Assembly: GCA_016710165.1 (NCBI GenBank)
Contig: JADJLJ010000001.1
Span: forward strand, 1,984,001 to 2,048,000
Direction of reading: 5' to 3'
From: Chitinophagaceae bacterium
Lineage (GTDB): Bacteria > Bacteroidota > Bacteroidia > Chitinophagales > Chitinophagaceae
DNA length: 64,000 nt
This document shows, piece by piece, positions 33,439-42,194 of the stretch (position 1 is the stretch's first letter; every line of letters begins with the position of its first letter). A program made the translations under genes and the position numbers. The notes under the pieces were generated by a model. The model was not told where the DNA came from and ran no database searches. It saw nothing but the letters and a program-made list of their open reading frames with translations.

Positions 33439-36117
33439 ATGATGACGAGCGCTGAGATACGACAACAATTTCTTGATTTTTTTGAATCAAAAGGACATAC
33501 GATAGTTCCTTCGGCACCCATTGTGATAAAAAATGATCCCACCCTGTTATTTACCAATGCAGGCATGAACCAGTTCAAAGAATTTTTCCTGGGCGATAAA
33601 ACACCGCCTTACGGCCGGGTGGCCGATACACAAAAATGCCTGCGTGTGAGTGGAAAACATAACGACCTGGAAGAAGTAGGTGTGGATACCTACCACCATA
33701 CCATGTTTGAAATGCTCGGGAACTGGAGTTTTGGCGATTACTTTAAAAAAGAAGCCATCAGCTGGAGCTGGGAATTGCTTACGGAAGTTTATAAGATCCC
33801 TAAAGACCGCCTGTATGCTACCGTATTTGAAGGAGATAAAAAAGAAGGATTGCCTGCATCGGTAATTGCATTGCAAAAATGGAAAGAGTTTTTGCCGGAA
33901 GACCATATTGTACATGGTAATAAAAAAGATAATTTCTGGGAGATGGGCGATACCGGGCCATGTGGTCCGTGCAGCGAAATTCATGTGGACTGCCGTTCTG
34001 ATGAAGAAAGAAAAAAGATCCCGGGAAAAGACCTGGTTAACAAAGACCACCCGCAGGTGATCGAGATCTGGAATAATGTATTTATCCAGTTCAACCGTAA
34101 AAAAGACGGAACCCTGGAACCCCTTGCCTCAACCCATGTAGATACCGGGATGGGCCTGGAGAGACTTGTTCGTGTATTGCAGGGTAAATCCTCTAACTAT
34201 GATACCGATATTTTTACCGGAACGATCGAGGCAACAGGCAAACTGGTAAAAAAAGTATATAAGGGAGATGATTCAAAAGAAAGCATTGCATTCCGTGTGA
34301 TCGCCGATCATATCCGTGCCATTTCCTTTACGATCGCCGATGGCCAGTTGCCTTCCAATACAGGAGCCGGTTATGTTATCCGCCGTATCTTAAGAAGGGC
34401 CGTTCGGTATTATTACTCCTATTTGGATTACAAGCAGCCATTGTTGCACAAATTGTTACCAGTGCTGGCAAAGCAGTTTGAAAATGTATTCCCCGAACTG
34501 AACGAGCAATTGGATTTTGTGAGCAAGGTGGTGAAGGAAGAAGAAGATGCGTTTTTGAGAACGGTGGACAAAGGCTTATCGATGCTTAATGAAGCTTCCC
34601 GTGACATATCGGGAGAAGAAGCCTTTAAACTCTATGACACGTTCGGTTTCCCTCTCGATCTTACCAAGCTGGTTGCAAATGAAAAAGGATTGAACGTGGA
34701 TGAGAAGGGTTTCGAAATTGAAATGAAAAAACAAAAAGACCGCTCCCGTGCTGCCACCACGTTAGATACCGAAGACTGGATCGCCGTCCTGAGCGGAGTC
34801 GAAGGGAGCGGAGTCGAAGGGAGCGGAGTCGAAGGGACGGATGCCGGATCTGTTGAGCGCAGTCGAAACAACGGCTTTGTCGGATATGATTCCCTGGAAA
34901 CAAGATCAAGGGTGATAAAATACAGAAAGGTTACGGCTAAAGGAAAAGCGCTGTACCAGATCATATTAGACAGCACTCCTTTCTATGCAGAAAGCGGAGG
35001 ACAGGTCGGCGATAGTGGCTCCCTCTCCTTTGGAGAGGGCCGGGGTGAGGTCAGAATTACAGATACAAAAAAAGAGAATGATCTCATCATTCATTTTGCA
35101 GAAAGCATTGCTGCCGACATGAGTGGCGAAGTAATTGCTAAAGTTGATGCAGCAAGAAGAAAACACATCACGGTTCATCACAGCGTAACCCACCTGATGC
35201 ATGCCGCTTTGCGTAATGTACTGGGAACCCATGTAGCGCAAAAGGGAAGCCTGGTGAATGAAGAACATCTCCGCTTCGACTTCAGTCATTTTGCAAAGAT
35301 GAAAGATGAAGAGATCACCGCGGTTGAAAAATCAGTAAATGAAAAGATCAGGAAGAACATTCCGGTAGTGATAAAACTGATGCCCAAAGAGGAAGCAATG
35401 AAACTTGGCGCCATGGCTTTGTTTGGTGAAAAATACGGCGATGTGGTACGTGTGGTGATCATGGACCCCGGCTATTCCGTCGAACTATGCGGGGGCACCC
35501 ATGTGGGCAGCACCGGCGAACTCGGATTGTTCAAAATAAAGAGCGAAGGCGCTGTGGCTGCCGGCGTGCGGCGTATTGAAGCCGTTTGTGGCACTGCAGC
35601 AGAGGAATACGTATCGGTGCAATTAGAGCAGATCCGTGTAATCCGTGATCTTTTAAAAAATCCTGCTGATCTTAACAAGTCGGTTGAAAATCTATTGGCT
35701 GAGAATTCGGCACAGCAAAAAAGAATCGAAAGCCTGGAAGCAAGACAACTCGTTGGAATACGCAATGAACTGATGCAGAAAGATGAGATCATTGACAATG
35801 TGTCTTTCATAGGCGACATCATCGAAGTACCCAATGCTGATTCATTGAAAAAACTCTGCTTCGACATAAAGCATCATGTGCATGATCACCTCGCCGTACT
35901 ATGCAGCAATATTGATGGCAAGGCCCATGTTGCCATCAGCATTTCCGATACCGTTGTTGCTGCCAAAAATTTAGACGCCGGAAAAATAATCAAAGAGCAT
36001 GTGGCGGCTTTAATAAAAGGCGGCGGCGGCGGGCAAAAGAACCTGGCTACCGCCGGCGGACAGGATGCCAGTAACCTGAAAGGGGTAATTGAAAAAGTGA
36101 GGTCATTATTAGGTTAA
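33439..36117 (+). CDS. alaS: Alanyl-tRNA synthetase with in-frame repeat insertions
   Basis: Charges tRNA-Ala. The 892-residue protein has the class II catalytic core (FFESKGHTIVPSAPI, NDPTLLFTNAGMNQFKEFFLG, TGPCGPCSEIHVD), the editing domain with HHSVTHLMHAAL (near residue 580) and CGGTH (near 684), and the C-terminal domain ending GGGGGQKNLATAGGQ. Two extra segments lie between the catalytic and editing parts: LSGVEGSGVEGSGVEGTDAGSVERSR (about 450-475), from three 15-nt repeats plus a fourth partial, and SLSFGEGRGEV (about 528-538), from a palindrome. Both coincide with repeat families found elsewhere in intergenic DNA, and keep the frame. Confidence 0.96.
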   Translation: MMTSAEIRQQFLDFFESKGHTIVPSAPIVIKNDPTLLFTNAGMNQFKEFFLGDKTPPYGRVADTQKCLRVSGKHNDLEEVGVDTYHHTMFEMLGNWSFGDYFKKEAISWSWELLTEVYKIPKDRLYATVFEGDKKEGLPASVIALQKWKEFLPEDHIVHGNKKDNFWEMGDTGPCGPCSEIHVDCRSDEERKKIPGKDLVNKDHPQVIEIWNNVFIQFNRKKDGTLEPLASTHVDTGMGLERLVRVLQGKSSNYDTDIFTGTIEATGKLVKKVYKGDDSKESIAFRVIADHIRAISFTIADGQLPSNTGAGYVIRRILRRAVRYYYSYLDYKQPLLHKLLPVLAKQFENVFPELNEQLDFVSKVVKEEEDAFLRTVDKGLSMLNEASRDISGEEAFKLYDTFGFPLDLTKLVANEKGLNVDEKGFEIEMKKQKDRSRAATTLDTEDWIAVLSGVEGSGVEGSGVEGTDAGSVERSRNNGFVGYDSLETRSRVIKYRKVTAKGKALYQIILDSTPFYAESGGQVGDSGSLSFGEGRGEVRITDTKKENDLIIHFAESIAADMSGEVIAKVDAARRKHITVHHSVTHLMHAALRNVLGTHVAQKGSLVNEEHLRFDFSHFAKMKDEEITAVEKSVNEKIRKNIPVVIKLMPKEEAMKLGAMALFGEKYGDVVRVVIMDPGYSVELCGGTHVGSTGELGLFKIKSEGAVAAGVRRIEAVCGTAAEEYVSVQLEQIRVIRDLLKNPADLNKSVENLLAENSAQQKRIESLEARQLVGIRNELMQKDEIIDNVSFIGDIIEVPNADSLKKLCFDIKHHVHDHLAVLCSNIDGKAHVAISISDTVVAAKNLDAGKIIKEHVAALIKGGGGGQKNLATAGGQDASNLKGVIEKVRSLLG
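34792..34867 (+). repeat. Three 15-nt tandem repeats plus a related copy inside alaS
   Basis: AGCGGAGTCGAAGGG occurs exactly at 34792-34806, 34807-34821 and 34822-34836. A related AGCGCAGTCGAA is at 34856-34867. The units are in frame and encode SGVEG. The core resembles CTGAGCCTGTCGAAGG in the MITE-like element at 14880-15023. Confidence 0.85.
35020..35053 (+). repeat. Palindromic element in frame within alaS
   Basis: Arms CCCTCTCC (35021-35028) and GGAGAGGG (35032-35039) flank TTT and are followed by CCGGGGTGAGGTC. It encodes SLSFGEGRGEV. Arm and GGGGTGAGGTC tail match the intergenic palindrome at 7726-7768. Confidence 0.8.
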
Positions 36118-36175
36118 GAGAACAAAAGAGACCAGAAGTATCTGTATTTCCCCTTTTTCTCTTTTGCTCTTTTAA
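36114..36175. repeat. Iterated-word inverted repeat after alaS
   Basis: Left arm 36114-36130 (TTAAGAGAACAAAAGAG) and right arm 36159-36175 (CTCTTTTGCTCTTTTAA) pair over 17 nt with two mismatches. It begins in the alaS stop codon and may terminate its transcript, although no clean T run follows. Confidence 0.6.
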
Positions 36176-36200
36176 GCTCTTAGCTCTATTTACATACGTC

Positions 36201-36710
36201 ATGAATATCATCTTCCAAACTCCCCGTCTCCTCCTCCGCCAATTCACAGAAACGGATGCGCCACTGATCCTGGAGCTCAACAGCGACCCGGAAATTGTAA
36301 AGTATGTGCATGAGCCAACGCTGAAAACAATTGAACAGGCAGAAATAATTCTCAACAACAACATCCTGCCCCAATACAAAAACAACCTTGGCCGCTGGGC
36401 CATCCATACAAAAAAGGATAATGAATTCATTGGCTGGTGCGGTTTAAAATACCGTCCCGAGCTGGACGAGATCGACCTGGGTTACCGGTTGATGCAGAAA
36501 GCCTGGGGTAAGGGCTATGCAACCGAGGCCGCCCGCCATACATTGGATCATGGATTCAGGTTCCTTGATCTTAAACTCATAACCGGCAGGGCACATATAG
36601 AAAACACCGCTTCCATCAGCGTACTGGAAAAGATAGGGATGGATTTTATCAGCGAAGGCATCGTGGATGACTGCCCGGTAAGAACCTATACCATGGCCAA
36701 TCCCCGGTAA
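36201..36710 (+). CDS. GNAT family N-acetyltransferase (RimJ/RimL-like)
   Basis: A 169-residue acetyltransferase. The N terminus IIFQTPRLLLRQFTETDAPLILELNSDPEIVKYVHEP is typical of the RimJ/RimL subgroup. The acetyl-CoA-binding motif is LMQKAWGKGYATEAARHTLDHGF, and GRAHIENTASISVLEKIGM follows. Substrate could be a ribosomal-protein N terminus or a small molecule. It stands between alaS and the PDZ protein gene and has no obvious partner. Confidence 0.88.
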   Translation: MNIIFQTPRLLLRQFTETDAPLILELNSDPEIVKYVHEPTLKTIEQAEIILNNNILPQYKNNLGRWAIHTKKDNEFIGWCGLKYRPELDEIDLGYRLMQKAWGKGYATEAARHTLDHGFRFLDLKLITGRAHIENTASISVLEKIGMDFISEGIVDDCPVRTYTMANPR

Positions 36711-36819
36711 ACCCCAAAATTTTTGTTAAACCCAAAAATTTATCTGCGAAATTTTTCGTAAATCAAAATTCTTCTCTACATTTGACCTACTAAATATTTC
36801 GTACATAAAACAGCGTAGC

Positions 36820-37896
36820 ATGAAAAAACTATTATTGATTACAGCGATAGCGGGCCTCACCTGCCTGAGTTTAGCCGTTAATGCCCAAAACGAGAAAGGC
36901 GACAAGGGAGATAAAGGAGACAAAGGCTCAAAAGAAAGCCAGGAGATCATCATCCGCAAAAAAGGCGATAAGGATGCAAAGATCACGGTTGAGATCAGCG
37001 GCGACAAAGTGACCATCAATGGTAAGCCACTGGCTGAATTTAAAGACGACCAGGTTACCATCAACCGAAGGAATATCATTATCCGGGATGGGAAAGGCAA
37101 CCAGCGGTATACATTCTCACCCCGTGACTTTGAAGGGTTAAGCGGCACCTGGAGCGATGACAATGCTGGGAGCAGGGCTTTCCTGGGGGTAACTACTGAA
37201 AAAGCGGATGGCGGCGCCCGGATCACCGACATTACCAAAGAGAGCGCTGCAGAAAAAGCGGGACTGAAAGAAGGGGATGTGATCGTGAAACTGGGAGACA
37301 GGAATATCGACGGGCCGGATGCTTTGTATGATGCCGTTTCCGGCCAGAAACCAAAAGACGAAGTAAAACTATCGTATAAAAGAGACGGAAAAGAAAGTTC
37401 AACCAAAGCTGTTTTAGGCGAAAGGAAGAATTCAGGTGCCATGGCTTATTCTTTTACCGGGCCCGATGGAATGGCAAGGACCTACACGATCCCCCGTGTG
37501 AATCCTGCTCCAAAAGTGGAGATGTGGAACGACAGGAATTTCGGAGAAACCTTCCCCAAAATATACAGCCCCGGCCTGGGAGAAACATATAATTACTTTG
37601 GCGACATGTATCCCCGCCAGCAAAAGCTGGGCCTGAAGATCCAGGACACAGAAGATGGCAAAGGAGTAAAAGTACTGGATGTAGATAAGGACTCCCCGGC
37701 AGAAAAAGCCGGACTGAAAAAAGATGATATTGTTACCGAGATCGGTGGCGAAAAAGTTTCAAATACCGATGAGGCCAGGGAACAACTGCACGATAATGCA
37801 GAAAAAGGTTCATACAATATCAAAGCAACCCGCAATGGCAATGCCATGAGTTTTGACATCAAGATCCCTAAAAAACTGAAGACAGCGAATTTATAA
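36820..37896 (+). CDS. Exported protein with two PDZ domains
   Basis: A 358-residue protein. Residues 1-22 form a signal peptide (SLAVNAQ). A Lys/Asp/Gly-rich stretch (NEKGDKGDKGDKGSKES) follows, then a region without known domain, and two PDZ modules: about residues 125-190 (FLGVTTEKADGGARITDITKESAAEKAGLKEGDVIVKLGDRNI) and about 270-340 (GLKIQDTEDGKGVKVLDVDKDSPAEKAGLKKDDIVTEIGGEKV). No protease domain is present, so it is probably a periplasmic adaptor. A -7 box TACATTTG (36777-36784) precedes the ATG by 36 nt, and a terminator follows. Confidence 0.83.
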   Translation: MKKLLLITAIAGLTCLSLAVNAQNEKGDKGDKGDKGSKESQEIIIRKKGDKDAKITVEISGDKVTINGKPLAEFKDDQVTINRRNIIIRDGKGNQRYTFSPRDFEGLSGTWSDDNAGSRAFLGVTTEKADGGARITDITKESAAEKAGLKEGDVIVKLGDRNIDGPDALYDAVSGQKPKDEVKLSYKRDGKESSTKAVLGERKNSGAMAYSFTGPDGMARTYTIPRVNPAPKVEMWNDRNFGETFPKIYSPGLGETYNYFGDMYPRQQKLGLKIQDTEDGKGVKVLDVDKDSPAEKAGLKKDDIVTEIGGEKVSNTDEAREQLHDNAEKGSYNIKATRNGNAMSFDIKIPKKLKTANL

Positions 37897-37917
37897 GCCG
37901 TGAATAAGCATGAAGCG

Positions 37918-37950
37918 ACTGCCTTGGTCATACTACCGGGGCAGTTTTTT
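37918..37950 (+). terminator. Intrinsic terminator after the PDZ gene
   Basis: Arms ACTGCC (37918-37923) and GGCAGT (37940-37945), with inner GGT/ACC pairing, are followed by a T run to 37950. It lies 22 nt past the PDZ stop and before the gatB start. Confidence 0.72.
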
Positions 37951-38007
37951 ATTATGTCATTTAACATTCCCTTTCCGCAGCGGTAAATCCCTCTGCCTCG
38001 TATTTCT

Positions 38008-38015
38008 TACCTTTG
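38008..38015 (+). promoter_or_regulatory. -7 box TACCTTTG of gatB
   Basis: TACCTTTG matches TAnnTTTG and ends 5 nt before the GTG start codon at 38021. Initiation about 7 nt downstream would leave little or no leader. No TTG is seen at -33, so confidence is moderate. Confidence 0.45.
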
Positions 38016-38020
38016 CCGCC

Positions 38021-39472
38021 GTGAAAGAAAACGATACATACCAGGTGGTGATCGGTCTGGAAGTACACACACAGCTGCTTACCCAAAGTAAATTATTCTG
38101 CGGCGACAGCGCTGCTTTCAGTACCGACCCGAATACGCATATCAGTCCCATTACGCTTGCCCACCCCGGTACGCTGCCCATGACGAATACAAAAGCCATT
38201 GAATATGCCATCAAACTGGGCCTGGCTTTGCATTGCGACATTGAGCAATACAACTATTTTGCCCGCAAGAATTATTTCTATCCCGATCTGCCGAAAGGCT
38301 ACCAGGTATCACAACATACTACGCCCATCTGCAAAAATGGTTTTGTGAAGATCAAGGTTGGTGAAACAGATCGTAAGATCCGGCTCAATCGCATACATAT
38401 AGAAGAAGATGCCGGCAAAAGCCTGCATGATACGGACGAGAATTATACTTCCATCGACCTGAACCGTGCGGGCGTTCCGCTGCTGGAGATCGTGAGTGAG
38501 CCCGACATCCACAGCAGCGATGAAGCCTTTGCCTACATTACTGAATTACGCAGGCTGGTTACCTGGCTGGGCATTTGCGATGGCAACATGGAAGAAGGCA
38601 GCATGCGCTGCGACGCCAATATCTCCATCCGCCCGAAAGGAGATACAAAGCTGGGTACCCGGGTGGAAGTAAAGAACCTCAACAGCATCCGCAATGTAAA
38701 AAGGGCCATTGATGCAGAAGTGACCCGGTTGGTTGGTATTACTGAACGGGGAGAAAAAATAATCCAGGAAACGAGAAGTTATGATGCAGACAACAACATC
38801 ACATTCTCTTTACGTACCAAAGAAGATGCGGATGATTACCGGTATTTTCCGGAACCCGATCTCACTCCCTTTAAGATCACCGATGACTATCTGCTGAAAA
38901 TAAAAAACGCTTTACCTGTTTTACCCGGTGATCTGAAAGAACATTATATAAAAGATCTTCAGCTCCCGGAGTACGATGCCACTGTGATCTGTGAGGATAA
39001 AGAACTGGCCGATTATTTTGAGGAACTGCTGATCCATTGTAAAAATCACAAAGCAGCGGCGAACTGGCTATTGGGCCCGGTTAAAAGTCATTTGAACTAC
39101 AACAATACCGGTTACCGGTCTTTTTCTTTGAAGCCCGGCAAACTGGCTGCACTGATACAGCTGGTGGATGAAGGAAAGATCAGTTTTGGAATGGCTTCTG
39201 CAAAACTGCTGCCCGCATTGATCGGTCAGCCCGGCAAAGACCCGGAAGCGCTGGCAGCAACACTTAACCTTGTGCTGGAAACCGATAGCCGGTCCATTGA
39301 ACAATGGGTGGATGAGGCCATAGCAGGCATGCCGGATAAGGCAGCGGAATATAAAAAAGGAAAAAAAGGACTGATCGGCTTGTTTGCCGGGGAAGTAAAG
39401 AAACTCAGTAAAGGAAAAGCCGATATGCAGCAGGTGAATGCATTACTCAATAAAAAATTAAACAACCAATAA
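38021..39472 (+). CDS. gatB: Aspartyl/glutamyl-tRNA(Asn/Gln) amidotransferase subunit B
   Basis: Subunit B of GatCAB, which converts Glu-tRNA(Gln) and Asp-tRNA(Asn) to the amidated forms. The 483-residue protein has the signatures YQVVIGLEVHTQLLTQSKLFCGD, LAHPGTLPMTN, KNYFYPDLPKGYQ, NRIHIEEDAGKS, LNRAGVPLLEIVSEPD and EVKNLNSIRNVKRAI, and ends with the YqeY-like domain (LFAGEVKKLSKGKADMQQVNALLNKKL). GTG 38021 (VKENDTYQVVIGLEVH) is chosen: the longer ORF from ATG 37910 runs through the upstream terminator. A TlpA-like gene follows with no gap. Confidence 0.96.
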   Translation: MKENDTYQVVIGLEVHTQLLTQSKLFCGDSAAFSTDPNTHISPITLAHPGTLPMTNTKAIEYAIKLGLALHCDIEQYNYFARKNYFYPDLPKGYQVSQHTTPICKNGFVKIKVGETDRKIRLNRIHIEEDAGKSLHDTDENYTSIDLNRAGVPLLEIVSEPDIHSSDEAFAYITELRRLVTWLGICDGNMEEGSMRCDANISIRPKGDTKLGTRVEVKNLNSIRNVKRAIDAEVTRLVGITERGEKIIQETRSYDADNNITFSLRTKEDADDYRYFPEPDLTPFKITDDYLLKIKNALPVLPGDLKEHYIKDLQLPEYDATVICEDKELADYFEELLIHCKNHKAAANWLLGPVKSHLNYNNTGYRSFSLKPGKLAALIQLVDEGKISFGMASAKLLPALIGQPGKDPEALAATLNLVLETDSRSIEQWVDEAIAGMPDKAAEYKKGKKGLIGLFAGEVKKLSKGKADMQQVNALLNKKLNNQ

Positions 39473-40633
39473 ATGAAAAAACTAGTAGCGGCCTTGGCAA
39501 TGACAGCGTTTTTATTTTCCTGCAGCACGGAACAGGGAAAGGGAAAATTTACCCTGTATGGTGAACTGAAAGGAGTAACAGATGGCGAAAAAATGATCCT
39601 GGAGGAATTATTTTTCAGCGATAAAGCGCCTGAAGTACTGGATACCGGTATGGTAAAGGATGGAAAATTCACCGTGTCTGCCATCGCAAAAGAAGAAGGA
39701 TTGTACCGGGTACGTAATGAAAAGGGAGATAATTCCTATCTTTTTATCAATGACGGGGAAAACATACGTTTTAACGCTGACCCGGGTAAGAATGAACTTA
39801 CCGGTCATTCATTCAGCGGCTCATCAAACAGTTCATTAAGATCGATCATGCAGGAAACGGACAGTGTTGGTAAGCTGATGGCAGCTAAAGGCCAGTTGAT
39901 AAATACGCTTGTAAAATCCGGGGTTGCAGGCAATGACAGTGTATTAATGGTGCTGAACAATGAATATAAGGCGCTGAATGAAAATTTCACAGGTTACTGT
40001 TTTGCCTTTGCAGATTCTGCCAAAAGCCCGATGGTCTCTCTTTTTGCTGCCACCATGGCCCCTGTTGACATTACGCTGATCGATGCTACTTTAACAAAAC
40101 TTACCAAACGGTTCCCGAAACACAAAGGAATTGGAACGGCGGCGGCTTATATCAAAGGCCGAATCACAGGCCAAACAGGTACGCAACCGGCCCCGGCCCC
40201 GTCACAGGTATATGTTTCCGTGGGAAGCCCCGCACCGGATATTACAATGAACGATGTTGATGACAAACCTTTTTCTTTAAGCAGTCTGAAAGGTAAATAT
40301 GTGCTGGTAGATTTCTGGGCAAGCTGGTGTGGCCCATGCCGGGATGAAAATCCAAATATAGTGGCTGCGTACAACCAGTACAAGGATAAGAATTTTACGG
40401 TACTGGGTGTATCGCTTGATAAGAATAAAACAGCCTGGATAAATGCCATTAAAGAAGACAAATTGAACTGGCAGCATATCAGCGATCTGAAATACTGGAG
40501 CAGCGCTGCGGTAGACCTGTATGGTTTTGATGGCATTCCTTATAATGTGCTGGTCGATCCGCAGGGAATGATCATCGCTGCCAACCTGCGGGGAAATGCA
40601 TTGCAGAATAAATTAGCAGAACTGCTTAAATAA
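39473..40633 (+). CDS. TlpA-like thioredoxin lipoprotein with DUF4369-type N-terminal domain
   Basis: A 386-residue lipoprotein: signal MKKLVAALAMTAFLFSC has its lipobox Cys at about residue 17. The N-terminal domain (FTLYGELKGVTDGEKMILEELFF ... GLYRVRNEKGDNSYLFINDGENI) matches the DUF4369 family. A C-terminal redoxin domain follows with FWASWCGPCRDENP (WCGPC, near residue 285). Proteins of this type are often made with polysaccharide or stress functions, or act in periplasmic disulfide reduction. ATG begins at the base after the gatB stop; a bidirectional terminator lies just downstream. Confidence 0.9.
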   Translation: MKKLVAALAMTAFLFSCSTEQGKGKFTLYGELKGVTDGEKMILEELFFSDKAPEVLDTGMVKDGKFTVSAIAKEEGLYRVRNEKGDNSYLFINDGENIRFNADPGKNELTGHSFSGSSNSSLRSIMQETDSVGKLMAAKGQLINTLVKSGVAGNDSVLMVLNNEYKALNENFTGYCFAFADSAKSPMVSLFAATMAPVDITLIDATLTKLTKRFPKHKGIGTAAAYIKGRITGQTGTQPAPAPSQVYVSVGSPAPDITMNDVDDKPFSLSSLKGKYVLVDFWASWCGPCRDENPNIVAAYNQYKDKNFTVLGVSLDKNKTAWINAIKEDKLNWQHISDLKYWSSAAVDLYGFDGIPYNVLVDPQGMIIAANLRGNALQNKLAELLK

Positions 40634-40668
40634 AAAAAGGCCGGCCTGAAGATCAGGCCGGCTTTTTT
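40632..40668. terminator. Bidirectional intrinsic terminator between convergent genes
   Basis: Nine-bp GC arms GCCGGCCTG (40640-40648) and CAGGCCGGC (40654-40662) with a 5-nt loop are flanked by an A run upstream and TTTTTT downstream (40663-40668). It serves the lipoprotein gene and the convergent susD gene. Confidence 0.9.
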
Positions 40669-40684
40669 ATGATCCGTATATTTA

Positions 40685-42160
40685 TTAGTTATCCGTCATT
40701 AACCTGTTCAACGACATTTCATCTGATGAAATAGGCCAGATATAGCCGCTTTCACTGGGTGTTTTTGCAGCAACGGATCCTTTGGCCGGTATGGTTTGCA
40801 GCAAACGCATGATGTCATTATTGCGTAATCCCTCTCCTAAGAATTCGATCCTTCTTTCCAGCATAATGGCATCGATCAAAGCCTGCTGGTTAGCAGCCGT
40901 GATGGTTGTGGCAGGATCAGACCGCTTGCGCACTGCATTGACCAGGGCCAACGCCTTTGCATCAACACCGGTATTGGTACGGGCAAGCGCTTCGGCAAGG
41001 TTCAACATCACCTCTGCATAACGGATCACCGGCGCATAATCCAGGTATGGAGAAGGACTTTGATACTTGGAAACAAATTTCTTCCCGGTAGATACATTGG
41101 TATAAACGAGGCTGGTCTTCCTTACGTCGGTTGCAGACCAGTTTGGATTGGCAAGTATTCCATTTACATTCATAGAATACTCTGCTGTGCCCAGGCTGGC
41201 GCCGTTTCTTACAAAGTAAAATCCAAGCTGGTTTTGTGTACCGGGGTTGTCGCCTGCCGTTGAGGTCATGGGCAATGAGAAAATAGACTCCGTAGTGTTG
41301 TAAATAGCCCCTGCACCAAAAATAGTTGTAATGTTTGGCTGTAACGAGTCAGCCACACCTGTTAATGCTTTGAAGGGGGCTGTTGACTGACTGGCCAATT
41401 TATTTCCTTCGGTAATCACAGCAGTATAGTTTTGCATACTCAGGTAAACCCTGGTCTTTAAAGCAATAGCGGTATTACGGTGAGCACGGGTTGTATTTAA
41501 TTCAGCGGTTGCATTGGTTAATGGCAGGTTTGTTTCTGCAAAATTGAGGTCGTTGAGTATCTGTGTGTATACTTCCGCCACAGTACTCCTTGCCAGGTCT
41601 GAATATCCCGATCCCTTTATGCCGGTTAAGCGTAAAGGCAGACCCGGTTTACTCCCACTGCCATCGGCATAGGGCCTTGCATAAAGCTGCAGAAGGCTGT
41701 AATAGGATAATGCACGGATCAGCCTGGCCTCTCCCAGGTAGTTGTTTGAAAGCGCTCCTCCAACCACCGCAGTTCCCTTGGTAGCCATACCATCAATGAA
41801 CAGGTTACACAGGTTAATGGTAAAATAAGCCTGTGACCATAGATTCTTTACAGAATTTTGAGATGTTCCCAGCGGGTTCAGGTTCCATACATCAAAACCG
41901 GTAACCCCGTTGGTGGTTTCATTGATGAAATCGTCTGCCCGTATATCCCCGTATACCTGGAACCTTCCACCGTAAAAATTGCCGTTCTTTAAAGCCTGGT
42001 ACAGGGAACGTGCCTGGTTCAATACACGTTCCGGACTGTCGAAAGCGGTGGCATCTGTAATAGAGGTCTGCGGAACAGGAGTCAGCAGTTCCTTCTTGCA
42101 GGAAACCGATAACAGAGCGCAGAAGCCCAAACTGATTATATATTTCATTTTATTTTTCAT
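40685..42160 (-). CDS. SusD/RagB family outer-membrane lipoprotein
   Basis: The glycan- or nutrient-binding partner of a SusC-type transporter. The 491-residue protein begins with a lipoprotein signal (CALLSVSC, Cys near residue 21) followed by KKELLTPVPQTSITDATAFDSPERV, the classical SusD N terminus. The C-terminal landmark LNLAEALARTNTGVDAKALALVNAVRKRSDP and the RRIEFLGEGLRNNDIMRL motif are typical. It lies 34 bp after susC. No glycosidase, regulator or sulfatase is adjacent, so the substrate cannot be predicted. Confidence 0.95.
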   Translation of the reverse strand: MKNKMKYIISLGFCALLSVSCKKELLTPVPQTSITDATAFDSPERVLNQARSLYQALKNGNFYGGRFQVYGDIRADDFINETTNGVTGFDVWNLNPLGTSQNSVKNLWSQAYFTINLCNLFIDGMATKGTAVVGGALSNNYLGEARLIRALSYYSLLQLYARPYADGSGSKPGLPLRLTGIKGSGYSDLARSTVAEVYTQILNDLNFAETNLPLTNATAELNTTRAHRNTAIALKTRVYLSMQNYTAVITEGNKLASQSTAPFKALTGVADSLQPNITTIFGAGAIYNTTESIFSLPMTSTAGDNPGTQNQLGFYFVRNGASLGTAEYSMNVNGILANPNWSATDVRKTSLVYTNVSTGKKFVSKYQSPSPYLDYAPVIRYAEVMLNLAEALARTNTGVDAKALALVNAVRKRSDPATTITAANQQALIDAIMLERRIEFLGEGLRNNDIMRLLQTIPAKGSVAAKTPSESGYIWPISSDEMSLNRLMTDN

Positions 42161-42194
42161 TCTTATAGAATTTAAAATTTGTCATTCAATTTTA

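Noticed and set aside
34632..34976. Reverse-strand ORFs (Pro/Ser/Leu repeats) in alaS
   Set aside because: They arise from antisense reading of the AGCGGAGTCGAAGGG repeats
37910..38020. ATG 37910 as start of gatB
   Set aside because: It lies before the terminator of the upstream PDZ gene; the extra residues have no match in GatB
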